Part shown: positions 8,152 through 16,276 of the stretch, in pieces
Layout: every line of letters starts with the position of its first letter
Numbering within the stretch: position 1 is the stretch's first letter
Made by a program: the position numbers and the translations under genes
From: DATBED01 sp036276195
GTDB taxonomy: Bacteria; Patescibacteriota; Saccharimonadia; Saccharimonadales; UBA4665
DNA length: 58,129 nucleotides
Assembly (NCBI GenBank): GCA_036276195.1
Contig: DATBED010000072.1
Coordinates: forward strand, 1-58,129
Direction: 5' to 3'
The notes under the pieces: model-generated
Databases searched by the model: none
What the model saw: the letters and a program-made list of their open reading frames with translations, nothing else
What the model was told of the DNA's origin: nothing

Positions 8152-8666
8152 TGCAATTGCTCTTTCAGCTTCTTTAGGGCTCGATATTGGATAACTCGCA
8201 CATTACTCTCGCTAAGGTTCAGGCTAGCAGCAACTTGCTTACATGATTGACCTTCAATAAAACGCAACGTAACTACGGAGTGCATGTCTTCAGGTAGTTT
8301 ACTCAGTGCTTTTCGCAAGTCTTGGATCGCTAGCTCTTTATCTAGTAGCTCCCCTGCGCTTGGCCGGACGTCTTCATGCAAAACGTCGGTATCTTCGACA
8401 AATAGCTCTTTCTTCTTCCGCCAGTGGTCAATCAATACGTTACGGGCAATCAGATACAGCCAAGCCTTCTCTGAACTTCCACGAAAACTCTCCCTTGAAG
8501 CCCAAGCTTTTTCAAAGGTGCTACTTGTTAGATCTTCTGATAACTGAACATCTTTTGTTCGCCAGAACAAGAACTTATAGATAGCTTTAGAATGCGACTC
8601 ATAAGCAGCTTCAAAATTATCAGTTGATTCTAACATCTCCTTATTATCTAACGGTTCGTCATCCAT
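8148..8666 (-). CDS. ECF-type RNA polymerase sigma factor
   Basis: 172 aa with sigma region 2 (YKFLFWRTKDVQLSEDLTSS, and the recognition part around WLYLIARNVLIDHWRKKK) and region 4 with a helix-turn-helix (VVTLRFIEGQSCKQVAASL and SESNVRVIQYRALKKLK). It directs RNA polymerase to a stress or envelope regulon. The start is uncertain: ATG at 8666 has no ribosome site, and a candidate ECF promoter covers the first codons. ATG at 8636 (residue 11), just after AAGGAG, would be the first start on a transcript from that promoter. It overlaps the downstream anti-sigma gene by 4 bp. Confidence 0.9.
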   Translation of the reverse strand: MDDEPLDNKEMLESTDNFEAAYESHSKAIYKFLFWRTKDVQLSEDLTSSTFEKAWASRESFRGSSEKAWLYLIARNVLIDHWRKKKELFVEDTDVLHEDVRPSAGELLDKELAIQDLRKALSKLPEDMHSVVTLRFIEGQSCKQVAASLNLSESNVRVIQYRALKKLKEQLQ

Positions 8667-8675
8667 AATGTTACA
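8649..8675 (-). promoter_or_regulatory. Candidate autoregulatory ECF promoter; includes an inverted repeat
   Basis: TGTAAC (8675-8670) and CGTTA (8653-8649) on the minus strand are exactly 16 bp apart, as in the secreted-repeat promoter. TGTAAC is also the right arm of GTTACA-N5-TGTAAC. Sharing this element would give positive autoregulation. Confidence 0.45.
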
Positions 8676-8702
8676 TCAATTGTAACTCACTAGAGGAGTT
8701 AA

Positions 8703-10370
8703 TTAAGTAATGATGTAGGTAAGAGTAGTTTCAGAAGCTACCGCTAACCGCCAAAGCATATTCCCCAACTGCAAGTACGGTTGGATCCTTTGTTTTATAA
8801 GCTGTAGCAGCCGAGAAAATAAAGAAGTCATTGAGGCTAGTTTATATTCACGAGTGCCCGAGTAGTTTAGCTGGTCTATAGATGGTGAGGAATCTTCGGT
8901 TATCCAGGCGAGCAGTTCTGGCGTAAACAACTCTTGCATTAGTTTCTTTACGGTTGCTTCTTCGTAATCTAGGTTGAGTGCTTCTAGTAACTCAACAAAG
9001 ATATGCTCAATTACTTTCATCTCAATAGCTGAACTCTCGTCACCATCATCTGTTTTTTCATAGCTTGCTTCTAGTGCTTCGCTTAAAGACTTTAGGGCCG
9101 TCTCGGCAGCTTGAGCCTTAGCCGGTTCAAGTGTTTTAATATAACTGCTTAGCTCAATAAGTAAATCAATTGGCTCTTTAGTTTCCGCCTTAGTTTCAGC
9201 TAGTTCTGCAGCTGACTCTCTTAAACTGACGTTTATATCAGTCGCTGAACCTAATTCTACTTCATGCAGAACTGTCTCAGAGTCCAACTCTAAAGCTTCA
9301 AAATCCAACCCCAAACCATCAACTACCCATTCCGGGTCTTCAACTACTTTATTGTCAGTATCAACCTCGGCCATTAGCCCCGATTTTTCTAGTACATCCT
9401 CTTCGTTCGGTTCAGGGTATTCTAGACCTAGCTTTGTCATAATTTCATCGACGGCAGGGGAGGTGTCCGCAGCGGCATTTTCGGCTTCAAATTCTTCTGG
9501 GCTCGGATCGACTACAGGATGAATTTGTGTTTCAAGATGAGCTGTATCATCTATTTTGACCGATCTCTTAGCTTCTGTCTCTTTGGGATCAATGATGTCG
9601 ACAATCTTTACAGCAGTAGACACCGTTTGGTTATGGGGTTGTACAGCTCCATCAATTTCATCAATTATTCGAGCATCTGCATCATGAGTATCTGTATCAA
9701 AAGTATATTGCTGTAAAACATCTTCAGCTTCTGCTACAACTGCGTTCGATGCATTATCTTCGACCGGTTTAACTCTAGGTTCGTCGGTTCCTACGTTCAG
9801 CTTGGCACTAGACTTAGTAGCTAGCTCTACAATCTCAAGCGCAGTTCTTGCAACATGTTCTTGGGCTAATATACGTTCAAAAGTTTTATCCGGTTCTATT
9901 GTTTTAACAGGCATCCTATCTACGTTACTATCGATTTCCGTAGCGGCGGTAGTTTCGCTGCTCTTTGCAGGATTGGGTTTTTCTACGGGCTTAGCTTTAT
10001 TTACCTGCTTCTCGGCCTCTCTTTTAGCTCTTAATTCTCGAGGTGTTGGTGCTCGCTGAGACGGATCGTCAGTACCTTCCACTCGTTCTATAAGTTGTTC
10101 GAGGCTCGTTATACCTAAGTTTTTTAAGCACTGTGGAATCGGGGCATTCGGATTATCTTTAAGTCGTTGCGTCATTTCGTTCATCGAACCGTCATGCGCC
10201 GATACTGCTGCAAACTTCTCGGTATCAATAGGGAGTTTCGGCGCATCCGCAAGATCAATAGGAGCGCTCGCGACCGCCTCTACTAAAGGCTTGGCTGGTT
10301 CTGACCCATGCTTCAAGGGCTTACGACTTACCGCTTGGGTGGCTTCCATCCCACCGATAGTTTTAGGCAT
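8703..10370 (-). CDS. Large acidic protein of unknown function
   Basis: 555 aa, strongly acidic and mostly predicted to be disordered: residues about 1-390 are rich in Glu, Asp, Ala, Thr and Val without a recognisable fold. Residues about 395-510 look helical (for example IEHIFVELLEALNLDYEEAT and LMQELFTPELLAWITEDS), followed by a more hydrophobic, basic end (TSLFSRLLQLIKQRIQPYLQ and LWRLAVASETTLTYII) that could contact a membrane. There are no cysteine motifs or nucleotide-binding loops. It lies 5 bp downstream of the small gene at 10376-10639 and 36 bp upstream of the sigma operon, so it could be co-transcribed with either. Confidence 0.7.
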   Translation of the reverse strand: MPKTIGGMEATQAVSRKPLKHGSEPAKPLVEAVASAPIDLADAPKLPIDTEKFAAVSAHDGSMNEMTQRLKDNPNAPIPQCLKNLGITSLEQLIERVEGTDDPSQRAPTPRELRAKREAEKQVNKAKPVEKPNPAKSSETTAATEIDSNVDRMPVKTIEPDKTFERILAQEHVARTALEIVELATKSSAKLNVGTDEPRVKPVEDNASNAVVAEAEDVLQQYTFDTDTHDADARIIDEIDGAVQPHNQTVSTAVKIVDIIDPKETEAKRSVKIDDTAHLETQIHPVVDPSPEEFEAENAAADTSPAVDEIMTKLGLEYPEPNEEDVLEKSGLMAEVDTDNKVVEDPEWVVDGLGLDFEALELDSETVLHEVELGSATDINVSLRESAAELAETKAETKEPIDLLIELSSYIKTLEPAKAQAAETALKSLSEALEASYEKTDDGDESSAIEMKVIEHIFVELLEALNLDYEEATVKKLMQELFTPELLAWITEDSSPSIDQLNYSGTREYKLASMTSLFSRLLQLIKQRIQPYLQLGNMLWRLAVASETTLTYIIT

Positions 10371-10375
10371 AGAGT

Positions 10376-10639
10376 CTAGCTTGATCCGTCCGAATTACCC
10401 AATGTGGCTTGGTAGTCGGCTATACCGTTAAAAACAGCTGCTCGGATTTTATCAATGGGCATGTCGTCCATGTAGTGGGCACTGTGGGCAAGGCCGTACT
10501 CAACCGTTGCTTTCTGGCCGTTCCACAGCATGTTCTGCCCGAGTACTTCCTCGCTGATGTCACAAAATTCGGCGATCTCTCTACCTGCTGCCCATTGCTC
10601 GTCAGTCAACTCTTTTAGTTGTTTTTGCTCCGGTGTCAT
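10376..10639 (-). CDS. Small soluble protein of unknown function
   Basis: 87 aa with a balanced soluble composition and no recognised domain. Features that can be seen are an N-terminal amphipathic helix (PEQKQLKELTDEQWAAGREI) and a central AHSAHYMDDMPIDKIRAAV segment. A TATAGT box lies 8 nt before the ATG and no ribosome site is visible, which fits a leaderless message. The stop is 5 bp before the start of the large acidic protein, so the two probably form an operon. Confidence 0.6.
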   Translation of the reverse strand: MTPEQKQLKELTDEQWAAGREIAEFCDISEEVLGQNMLWNGQKATVEYGLAHSAHYMDDMPIDKIRAAVFNGIADYQATLGNSDGSS

Positions 10640-10647
10640 ACTTGTTT

Positions 10648-10653
10648 ACTATA
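10648..10653 (-). promoter_or_regulatory. -10 box of a probable leaderless transcript
   Basis: TATAGT on the minus strand ends 8 nt before the ATG at 10639. No Shine-Dalgarno is present. Confidence 0.4.
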
Positions 10654-10735
10654 AGCAGTACCGCTATAAATGTCCAGATTATGCTCGAGTATTGTTAAAC
10701 TTTTGGTACAAACTCGTAACATGCGCGTATCTGGC

Positions 10736-10764
10736 TTGGCTGTTTACGGCCATAAGGTTATCAT
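10736..10764 (+). promoter_or_regulatory. sigma70 promoter of the YCII-like gene
   Basis: TTGGCT (10736-10741), a 17-bp spacer and TATCAT (10759-10764). The start codon with a strong AAGGAGG ribosome site follows about 30 bp later. Confidence 0.5.
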
Positions 10765-10795
10765 AAGCTTGCACTAACTAAGGAGGAACATTACT

Positions 10796-11131
10796 ATGGC
10801 AAAATTTATGGTTTTCTACATATCAAAAACACCGGCTAGTCAACAAATGGCTAGCGCTACCCCAGACGAAATGAAAGCCAGCATGGACGAATGGATTCAG
10901 TGGAAAGACGAAGCCAGCAAAACAGTTGCCGTAGAATTTGGCATGCCCTTGCAGCCAACCAACAGCATTTCGGCCGCTGGCGTAGGTGACGCCCATACTC
11001 CCGTCTCCGGGTACTCTATTTTAGAGGGAGATAAAGAAGAGGTCATCGAAGCCTTGAAGAATCACCCACACTTGAAGCAGCCAGATACTGCCATTGAGCT
11101 GCTCGAATTCTTGACCATGCCCGGAATGTAA
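10796..11131 (+). CDS. YCII-related domain protein
   Basis: 111 aa resembling the YCII/DGPF-type ferredoxin-like fold: MAKFMVFYISKTP, a helical middle (TPDEMKASMDEWIQWKDEA), then GYSILEGDKEEVIEALKNHPHL, the characteristic C-terminal segment in which a hydrophobic strand is followed by a helix and an HP(H)L motif. Family members are small dimers with poorly defined enzymatic roles. A strong AAGGAGG ribosome site lies 9 nt upstream. It stands alone on this strand with its own promoter. Confidence 0.75.
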   Translation: MAKFMVFYISKTPASQQMASATPDEMKASMDEWIQWKDEASKTVAVEFGMPLQPTNSISAAGVGDAHTPVSGYSILEGDKEEVIEALKNHPHLKQPDTAIELLEFLTMPGM

Positions 11132-11154
11132 GCCGAGGCACATTTTCTTGATAA

Positions 11155-11757
11155 CTATGCAAATGAGCCGGTTTTAATTTCGCCGGCTCTTTTGTAGTTG
11201 GCTAGAATGACGCCGCTTGGTAAGGCCTGAGAGTTTAATAATTCAAAAGCGGCAGGGATTGTGCCCTCTGCAAATAAACGCTTCCCGTTGCCAAGCGTAA
11301 CTGGGTATACTCTTAGCCGTAGCTCATCAACCAGATCGTTCTTCAGGAGTGTTTGCATAAACGCGCTACTACCCCACACGTGAAGTGTTGGGCCGCCGTC
11401 TGCTTTCAATGCTTTAATTTTAGCCACCACATCACCATGGATAAGAATTGATTCTTTCCAGGTAAGATCTACGCCTTTATCTGATACGACGTATTTTTTA
11501 GCTTTATTAAACGGGTCGGCTATGAAGCCTGTCTGCTTAGGCCAATACCCAGCAAATATCTGATACGTCTTTCTGCCTAACAGCAAGTCAAATGGTACAC
11601 TCAATTCTTTGTTGATTATAGGGCCGAAGGATTCATCGGCATATGGGGTGGTCCAGCCGCCATACTTAAAGCCGCCCGAGGTGTCTTCTTCTGGCCCGCC
11701 GGGTGCCTGCATAACCCCGTCAAGACTAACCATCGTAAAAACAACTATCTGCCTCAT
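11155..11757 (-). CDS. Dihydrofolate reductase-like protein (RibD C-terminal family)
   Basis: About 200 aa from ATG at 11757: MRQIVVFTMVSLDGVMQAPG is the usual start of the RibD-C/DHFR-like family, with the NADPH-binding segment LLGRKTYQIFAGYWP and the C-terminal LHVWGSSAFMQTLLKNDLVDELRL. Members reduce pterin or pyrimidine intermediates, and many have unknown substrates. An upstream start at 11793 is possible, but TACGAT (11764-11769) lies exactly 6 nt before the ATG at 11757 and the family's conserved start coincides with that ATG. True folate reductase activity cannot be concluded. Confidence 0.85.
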   Translation of the reverse strand: MRQIVVFTMVSLDGVMQAPGGPEEDTSGGFKYGGWTTPYADESFGPIINKELSVPFDLLLGRKTYQIFAGYWPKQTGFIADPFNKAKKYVVSDKGVDLTWKESILIHGDVVAKIKALKADGGPTLHVWGSSAFMQTLLKNDLVDELRLRVYPVTLGNGKRLFAEGTIPAAFELLNSQALPSGVILANYKRAGEIKTGSFA

Positions 11758-11763
11758 GTCTTT

Positions 11764-11769
11764 ATCGTA
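11764..11769 (-). promoter_or_regulatory. -10 box of a probable leaderless transcript
   Basis: TACGAT ends 6 nt before the ATG at 11757 on the minus strand. No ribosome site is seen. Confidence 0.4.
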
Positions 11770-11833
11770 GCACCTGCCAAGGACTTCTGTCACCTTTAGT
11801 GCGCATCATGGCTGCGCCTGTCGAGCAGGAACC

Positions 11834-12172
11834 TTAATGCGGAATTTCGATCCAAACAGTCGGCTCGTTTCCAATACCCCAACCGTCATGACCAGGAGGA
11901 ATGGAAGCGATGTCACCAGCACCGTATTCTAACTGTTGCCCACCATCCATCTTAACTGCCATCTTGCCTGATACCATGTAAAGCAAATGCTCTACCGGAC
12001 AGCTGTCTGTCTTAAACACTGGTTTTAAGTCGATTGACCATTTCCAGCCAGGCTGCGCACTTATGCGTTGAAGTTTTAGGCCATTTATGTCAATAATGTC
12101 TACGCTTACCTTATCTGCAGGATGCGTAGACTCGTCGGCAGTATCGAAGTTCTTTTTCGTCAAGTTGCCCAT
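11834..12172 (-). CDS. Cupin-domain protein
   Basis: 112 aa forming one cupin barrel: GWKWSIDLKPVFKTDSCPVEHLLYM corresponds to motif 1 region and YGAGDIASIPPGHDGWGIGN to motif 2 (G-D-x-x-x-I-P-P-G-H). The second motif His is present; the first motif has His in VEHLLY. Such single cupins often bind a metal and small ligands or act as simple sensors. TACCAT (12179-12184) lies 6 nt upstream of the ATG without a ribosome site. It lies 37 bp from the PrsW gene on the same strand. Substrate unknown. Confidence 0.85.
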   Translation of the reverse strand: MGNLTKKNFDTADESTHPADKVSVDIIDINGLKLQRISAQPGWKWSIDLKPVFKTDSCPVEHLLYMVSGKMAVKMDGGQQLEYGAGDIASIPPGHDGWGIGNEPTVWIEIPH

Positions 12173-12178
12173 ATGTTA

Positions 12179-12184
12179 ATGGTA
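12179..12184 (-). promoter_or_regulatory. -10 box of a probable leaderless transcript
   Basis: TACCAT ends 6 nt before the ATG at 12172 on the minus strand. Confidence 0.35.
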
Positions 12185-12208
12185 ACAGTTAATTATCAGT
12201 ATAAAAAC

Positions 12209-12976
12209 CTACAATGGCCGAACAGGCTGATTATGCTCGGCATGATGGACCCGGCTAACAAACCATATCAGGCTTATAGCTCCTAGAATAATGTACCCGA
12301 GTAAGAATCCTACACTGTCCCAAAGAGCGTGCAATAAAACCACTCCTATGAAGGTATATATAAACAGTCGGAACCGGCCAGGCCCAGGATGATTTTTAGC
12401 ATGCCAAAGTGCTCCGGCAAGCAAGCCTGTCCAAGCAATATGTGCGGCTGGTGCCAAAATACTGCGGAAGAGCAAGAGCTGCACCGTGGCCGTGACGTTG
12501 CCATGTGATAGCAACAAAGCAACCAGGCCATAGCCCATGCTTTCTAAAGCTGCAAAGCCAGCTCCCGAGGCTGCGCCAATGATAATACCGTCGTACTCGT
12601 TGCGGTAGGGCTTACGAAACAAGAAAAAAATTGGCACAATCAACTTGGCCAGCTCTTCTATTATTCCGATAAACAAGGTTGGCAGGCCACCAAGTTGCCG
12701 TACTGTGTCATATTCCAGCCGACCAGCTACAACCGTACCTAGTACCCCGCCCCAAATTACACATAACCCTAATGTTACCCACGGAACATCAGGCTGGCGT
12801 GTACCGGTATATAAAAGAGCGCAAAAGGCCAGAGGGATGGTAAAGGTTCCAACCATTAGAAGCGAGGGCACGAAGTTGGGATTGCCGGTAGCTACCAAAG
12901 CTCGTTCCAGTAAGTAAAAGAGCAAAAGCCCACCAACAAGGATTTTTAACCAGGTCCATCTCCCCAGGCTTTCCAT
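12209..12976 (-). CDS. PrsW-type intramembrane metalloprotease
   Basis: 255 aa with about seven hydrophobic helices. Conserved PrsW elements are visible: EELAK (E107, E108, K111), an Ala/Gly-rich helix with FAALESMGYG (about 140), HIAWTGLLAG and HALWDSVG near the C-terminus (the two histidines expected to bind zinc). The family cleaves single-pass membrane proteins; in Bacillus subtilis PrsW starts destruction of the anti-sigma factor RsiW. With an ECF sigma/anti-sigma operon 4 kb away, a similar role is plausible but inferred. TATGTT lies 6 nt before the ATG. Confidence 0.88.
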   Translation of the reverse strand: MESLGRWTWLKILVGGLLLFYLLERALVATGNPNFVPSLLMVGTFTIPLAFCALLYTGTRQPDVPWVTLGLCVIWGGVLGTVVAGRLEYDTVRQLGGLPTLFIGIIEELAKLIVPIFFLFRKPYRNEYDGIIIGAASGAGFAALESMGYGLVALLLSHGNVTATVQLLLFRSILAPAAHIAWTGLLAGALWHAKNHPGPGRFRLFIYTFIGVVLLHALWDSVGFLLGYIILGAISLIWFVSRVHHAEHNQPVRPL

Positions 12977-13083
12977 TGATTAAACATAACGCTGTTGCCA
13001 GATAAGTTCAGTGAGATATTGAGCAGACACCTGATAAAAAAGTGCTCATACTGGCTATATTGGACTAAATAGGGGGTAAGCGT

Positions 13084-15807
13084 ATGGCTGATGGCATCTG
13101 TGATATAGACAAAACGCGGCCGGCGACACACACTGTGCGGGTGAGCCGAAACGGCAGTAAAACCGAGATGGAATTGTGTGATACTCATTACCGTCAGTTA
13201 ATGCAGAGTCAAGCGCAAACCTCACCATTTGAAAGCCTTTTCTCCGGTTTTGGCGACTTGTTCGGGGATGACTTTCCAAGCTTTGCATCCCAACTCGGCT
13301 ACCCCTTGCCGCGTGACCGCGAAGCCACCAATATAGAGGAGTATATCTCTGAACATACCAAAGAAATTATCCAGCAAGCCGCCGAAACAGCCCTGAAATT
13401 CGGCCGACGTGAAGTCGATACCGAGCATTTGCTTTATGCTTTAGCCGACAGCGAAATTGTGCAAGAGATTTTTAAGCAATTTAAACTTAAGAGTGAGGAT
13501 GTGAAGGGCTATATTGAAGCCAATGCGCCCCATGATGAGCACGGCCCAAGAGACAATGAGACGGTTGAAGTCACCGTGTCGCCACGCATAAAGCAAGTGC
13601 TGGAAAATGCCTTTCACGACTCACGCGAGCTTGGGCACAGCTATGTTGGGCCTGAGCATTTGTTGCTGGGCTTATTGCAAGAAGATGAGGGCATGGCTGG
13701 CGAGCTTTTACGCCGCTATGGCTTAACCCCTGAAGGTTTACGCCAGAAAATTGTCAAGGTTGTCGGTGAAGGAGCTGAAAAAGGCCGGGTGGAAGGTCAA
13801 ACTACCACACCACAGCTAGATAAATATTCCCGCGACCTTTCCGAACTGGCCCGTCAGGGCAAGCTTGATCCGGTCATTGGCAGAGCCAAAGAAATTGAAA
13901 CGACCATTGAGATTCTTGCCCGACGTACAAAGAACAACCCGGTGCTCATTGGTGAGCCGGGTGTTGGCAAGACGGCCATTGTCGAGGGCCTGGCACAGCG
14001 TATTTATAACGGTAATGTACCGCAAGTCCTTCAAGAAAAGCGGGTGGTTGAACTCAGCCTCAATGCCATGGTTGCCGGTAGTAAGTATCGCGGTGAGTTC
14101 GAGGAACGGATTAAAAATGTGCTGGATGAGATCACCGCTCATCAGGACGAGCTAATAATTTTTATTGATGAGCTACACACCGTGGTCGGTGCCGGGCAAG
14201 GTGGTGGCGAAGGCGGCATAGATGTGGCTAACGTTATGAAGCCAGCACTGGCCCGTGGCGAGCTCCACCTAGTCGGCGCTACCACCCTGAACGAATACCA
14301 GAAATACATTGAGAAGGATGCAGCCTTAGAGCGTCGATTCCAGCCGGTTACGGTGCCCGAACCAACTGTAGAGCAAACCATTGAAATTCTGCGAGGCCTG
14401 CGCGATAAATATGAGGCGCATCACAAGGTCAAAATTACCGATGAAGCCATTGTAGCGGCAGCTGAGCTAAGCGACCGTTACATCGCCAACCGCTTTTTGC
14501 CCGACAAGGCTATCGACCTAATCGATCAAGCCGCCTCAAGGGTGCGGATTGGTGCCGATACCTACACTCAGGATATGCAGGATCTCGATACCAAAATCGG
14601 ACGTACCAGACGAGAGCGTGACTATGCCGTTAATCATAAACAGATGGAAGAGGCTGGCAAACTCGAGCAGGAACTTAAGAAACTATCTGGCCAAAAAGAT
14701 GGCCTGGATAGCAAGTGGCATGCCCGAAAAGGCGTCACCTCCTCAGAAGTTCTGGTAGAACACATCGCCCAAGTCGTTTCCAGCATAACCGGCATTCCGG
14801 TTAGTGAACTGACTGAAGAAGAGAAAGACAAGCTGCTTAAAATGGAGGAGCGCTTACACGAGCGGGTTATAGGTCAAGACGAAGCCGTCGAAGCTGTGGC
14901 CGACGCTATACGTATGAGTCGTGCCGGTCTGAGCGAAGGCAACCGGCCGATTGCGACCCTTATGTTTCTGGGTCCCACTGGCGTCGGCAAAACAGAACTG
15001 ACTAAGGCCTTGGCCTGGACAGTGTTTGGCGACGAAGACGCGATGATCCGCATTGACATGAGCGAGTATATGGAGCGTCATAGTGTAGCGCGTCTCATCG
15101 GCGCCCCGCCCGGTTATGTTGGCTACGAAGAAGGCGGGCAGCTGACGGAACGTGTCCGGCGCAAGCCCTATAGCGTAATATTGCTTGATGAAATCGAGAA
15201 AGCTCATCCGGATGTTCACAACATTCTGCTTCAGGTTTTTGACGATGGGCGACTAACGGATGGCAAAGGTAGAGTAGTAGACTTTACTAATACGATTATC
15301 ATTGCCACCTCAAACATTGGCGCTTCCCTCATTCACGAGAATCTGACACTTAAAAAAACTGAGCGCAAAACGTATGCGGAGCTCAAAGAAGAACTAAGGC
15401 ATATGTTGCGCGACTTCTTCCGCCCGGAGTTCCTGAATCGCCTCGATGAAATCATTATTTTTGAAGCACTCGACAAAGAGCAGATTAAACAGATCGTCGA
15501 GCTGCAGCTTGATAGGGTCAGGCGTACTGCTCGAGGTCAAGGCATAGAAATAGTCTTCGACAAAACTGTGGTGGAGCACCTCGCCAAAGTTGGCTACCTG
15601 CCTGAATATGGAGCCAGGGAGCTGCGTCGTCAAATCAAAAGTGAGATTGAGAATAAATTGGCCAAAGAAATTCTGCGCGGTAATGTCAGTGAGGGCAGCC
15701 TTCTTAAAATTGATTATGATAAAACAAAGGCCATCAACATTATTAAAGTGGCTCCAAGCGGACATTCAAAGGCAACTTCATCAATCTCCGCAGCTGACCG
15801 GACTTAG
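13084..15807 (+). CDS. clpC: ATP-dependent Clp protease ATP-binding subunit ClpC
   Basis: 907 aa. Order: a small N-terminal Cys/His motif (C6, C32 and H35), a linker, double Clp-N repeats (about 90-225), AAA1 (Walker A GEPGVGKTA at about 290, Walker B FIDELHTVVGAG), a coiled-coil middle domain (about 490-560), AAA2 (Walker A GPTGVGKTE at about 630, LLDEIEKAH) and a ClpB-D2-small domain. It unfolds proteins for ClpP. The N-terminal CxxC expected for a zinc knuckle reads C-D-I-D, so one ligand is replaced. An AGGGGG ribosome site precedes the ATG. The stop codon is followed by a hairpin. Confidence 0.95.
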   Translation: MADGICDIDKTRPATHTVRVSRNGSKTEMELCDTHYRQLMQSQAQTSPFESLFSGFGDLFGDDFPSFASQLGYPLPRDREATNIEEYISEHTKEIIQQAAETALKFGRREVDTEHLLYALADSEIVQEIFKQFKLKSEDVKGYIEANAPHDEHGPRDNETVEVTVSPRIKQVLENAFHDSRELGHSYVGPEHLLLGLLQEDEGMAGELLRRYGLTPEGLRQKIVKVVGEGAEKGRVEGQTTTPQLDKYSRDLSELARQGKLDPVIGRAKEIETTIEILARRTKNNPVLIGEPGVGKTAIVEGLAQRIYNGNVPQVLQEKRVVELSLNAMVAGSKYRGEFEERIKNVLDEITAHQDELIIFIDELHTVVGAGQGGGEGGIDVANVMKPALARGELHLVGATTLNEYQKYIEKDAALERRFQPVTVPEPTVEQTIEILRGLRDKYEAHHKVKITDEAIVAAAELSDRYIANRFLPDKAIDLIDQAASRVRIGADTYTQDMQDLDTKIGRTRRERDYAVNHKQMEEAGKLEQELKKLSGQKDGLDSKWHARKGVTSSEVLVEHIAQVVSSITGIPVSELTEEEKDKLLKMEERLHERVIGQDEAVEAVADAIRMSRAGLSEGNRPIATLMFLGPTGVGKTELTKALAWTVFGDEDAMIRIDMSEYMERHSVARLIGAPPGYVGYEEGGQLTERVRRKPYSVILLDEIEKAHPDVHNILLQVFDDGRLTDGKGRVVDFTNTIIIATSNIGASLIHENLTLKKTERKTYAELKEELRHMLRDFFRPEFLNRLDEIIIFEALDKEQIKQIVELQLDRVRRTARGQGIEIVFDKTVVEHLAKVGYLPEYGARELRRQIKSEIENKLAKEILRGNVSEGSLLKIDYDKTKAINIIKVAPSGHSKATSSISAADRT

Positions 15808-15825
15808 CCATGTTTCTAGTCCGGT
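15797..15825 (+). terminator. Hairpin at the clpC stop codon
   Basis: ACCGGACT (15797-15804) pairs with AGTCCGGT (15818-15825); the loop is 13 nt and includes the stop codon region. No T-tract follows, so it may be a 3' stabiliser more than a terminator. It is followed by a 13-bp tandem duplication (GGTAGCCTTGGCT at 15823-15848). Confidence 0.35.
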
Positions 15826-16000
15826 AGCCTTGGCTGGTAGCCTTGGCTAATGTATCTGCATGAACTATTTCCTCTAGGGGGTTCGTCATCTTTAAACCGC
15901 TGTTAATATTATAAACTTATGGGTAAAGTGGGTTGCCTAAGGTACTCTTCAGCCTAAATAGGTAAGCTAGTAAAGCTAATCAAGTTAAAAGAGGAAGCAT

Positions 16001-16198
16001 ATGAAAGTAAGTAAATTAAGCAAGATTGAACTTTTGTCGGCAATGAGCATTGTAGTCGGCATAATCTCAGGTGGTGCCGGCATCAGCGCTACGGTCGCGA
16101 GCGCCGATAACACATCGTCTAACTTGCAAGCATCCAGTTACATTACGCGCTCGGTGCTGCACGAAGACCAACAGCATTACCAGCAGCACTCTACCTAA
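16001..16198 (+). CDS. Small exported peptide with signal sequence
   Basis: 65 aa: a basic start (MKVSKLSKIE), a hydrophobic stretch (about 11-30) and a plausible signal peptidase site ASA-DNTSS (about residue 36), leaving a mature peptide of about 30 residues rich in Ser, Gln and His (HEDQQHYQQHST). The AGAGGAAG ribosome site is good. There is no cysteine and no family match. It could be a secreted or wall-associated peptide; metal binding by the His/Gln-rich end is speculation. It stands alone between clpC and the DUF4396 gene. Confidence 0.55.
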   Translation: MKVSKLSKIELLSAMSIVVGIISGGAGISATVASADNTSSNLQASSYITRSVLHEDQQHYQQHST

Positions 16199-16264
16199 AG
16201 GAACTACTAGTAAAGTGAGGCAACTAACCATCCTGGACTACTACTCAAGTTAGTGCCTCTGAGG

Positions 16265-16270
16265 CATAAT
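16265..16270 (+). promoter_or_regulatory. -10 box of a probable leaderless transcript
   Basis: CATAAT ends 6 nt before a GTG codon at 16277, in frame with the DUF4396 protein. No Shine-Dalgarno is visible. Confidence 0.35.
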
Positions 16271-16276
16271 AGTAGG

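Noticed and set aside
15823..15848. 13-bp tandem repeat GGTAGCCTTGGCT x2 after clpC
   Set aside because: Only two units, no other copies noticed in the window; likely a simple local duplication.
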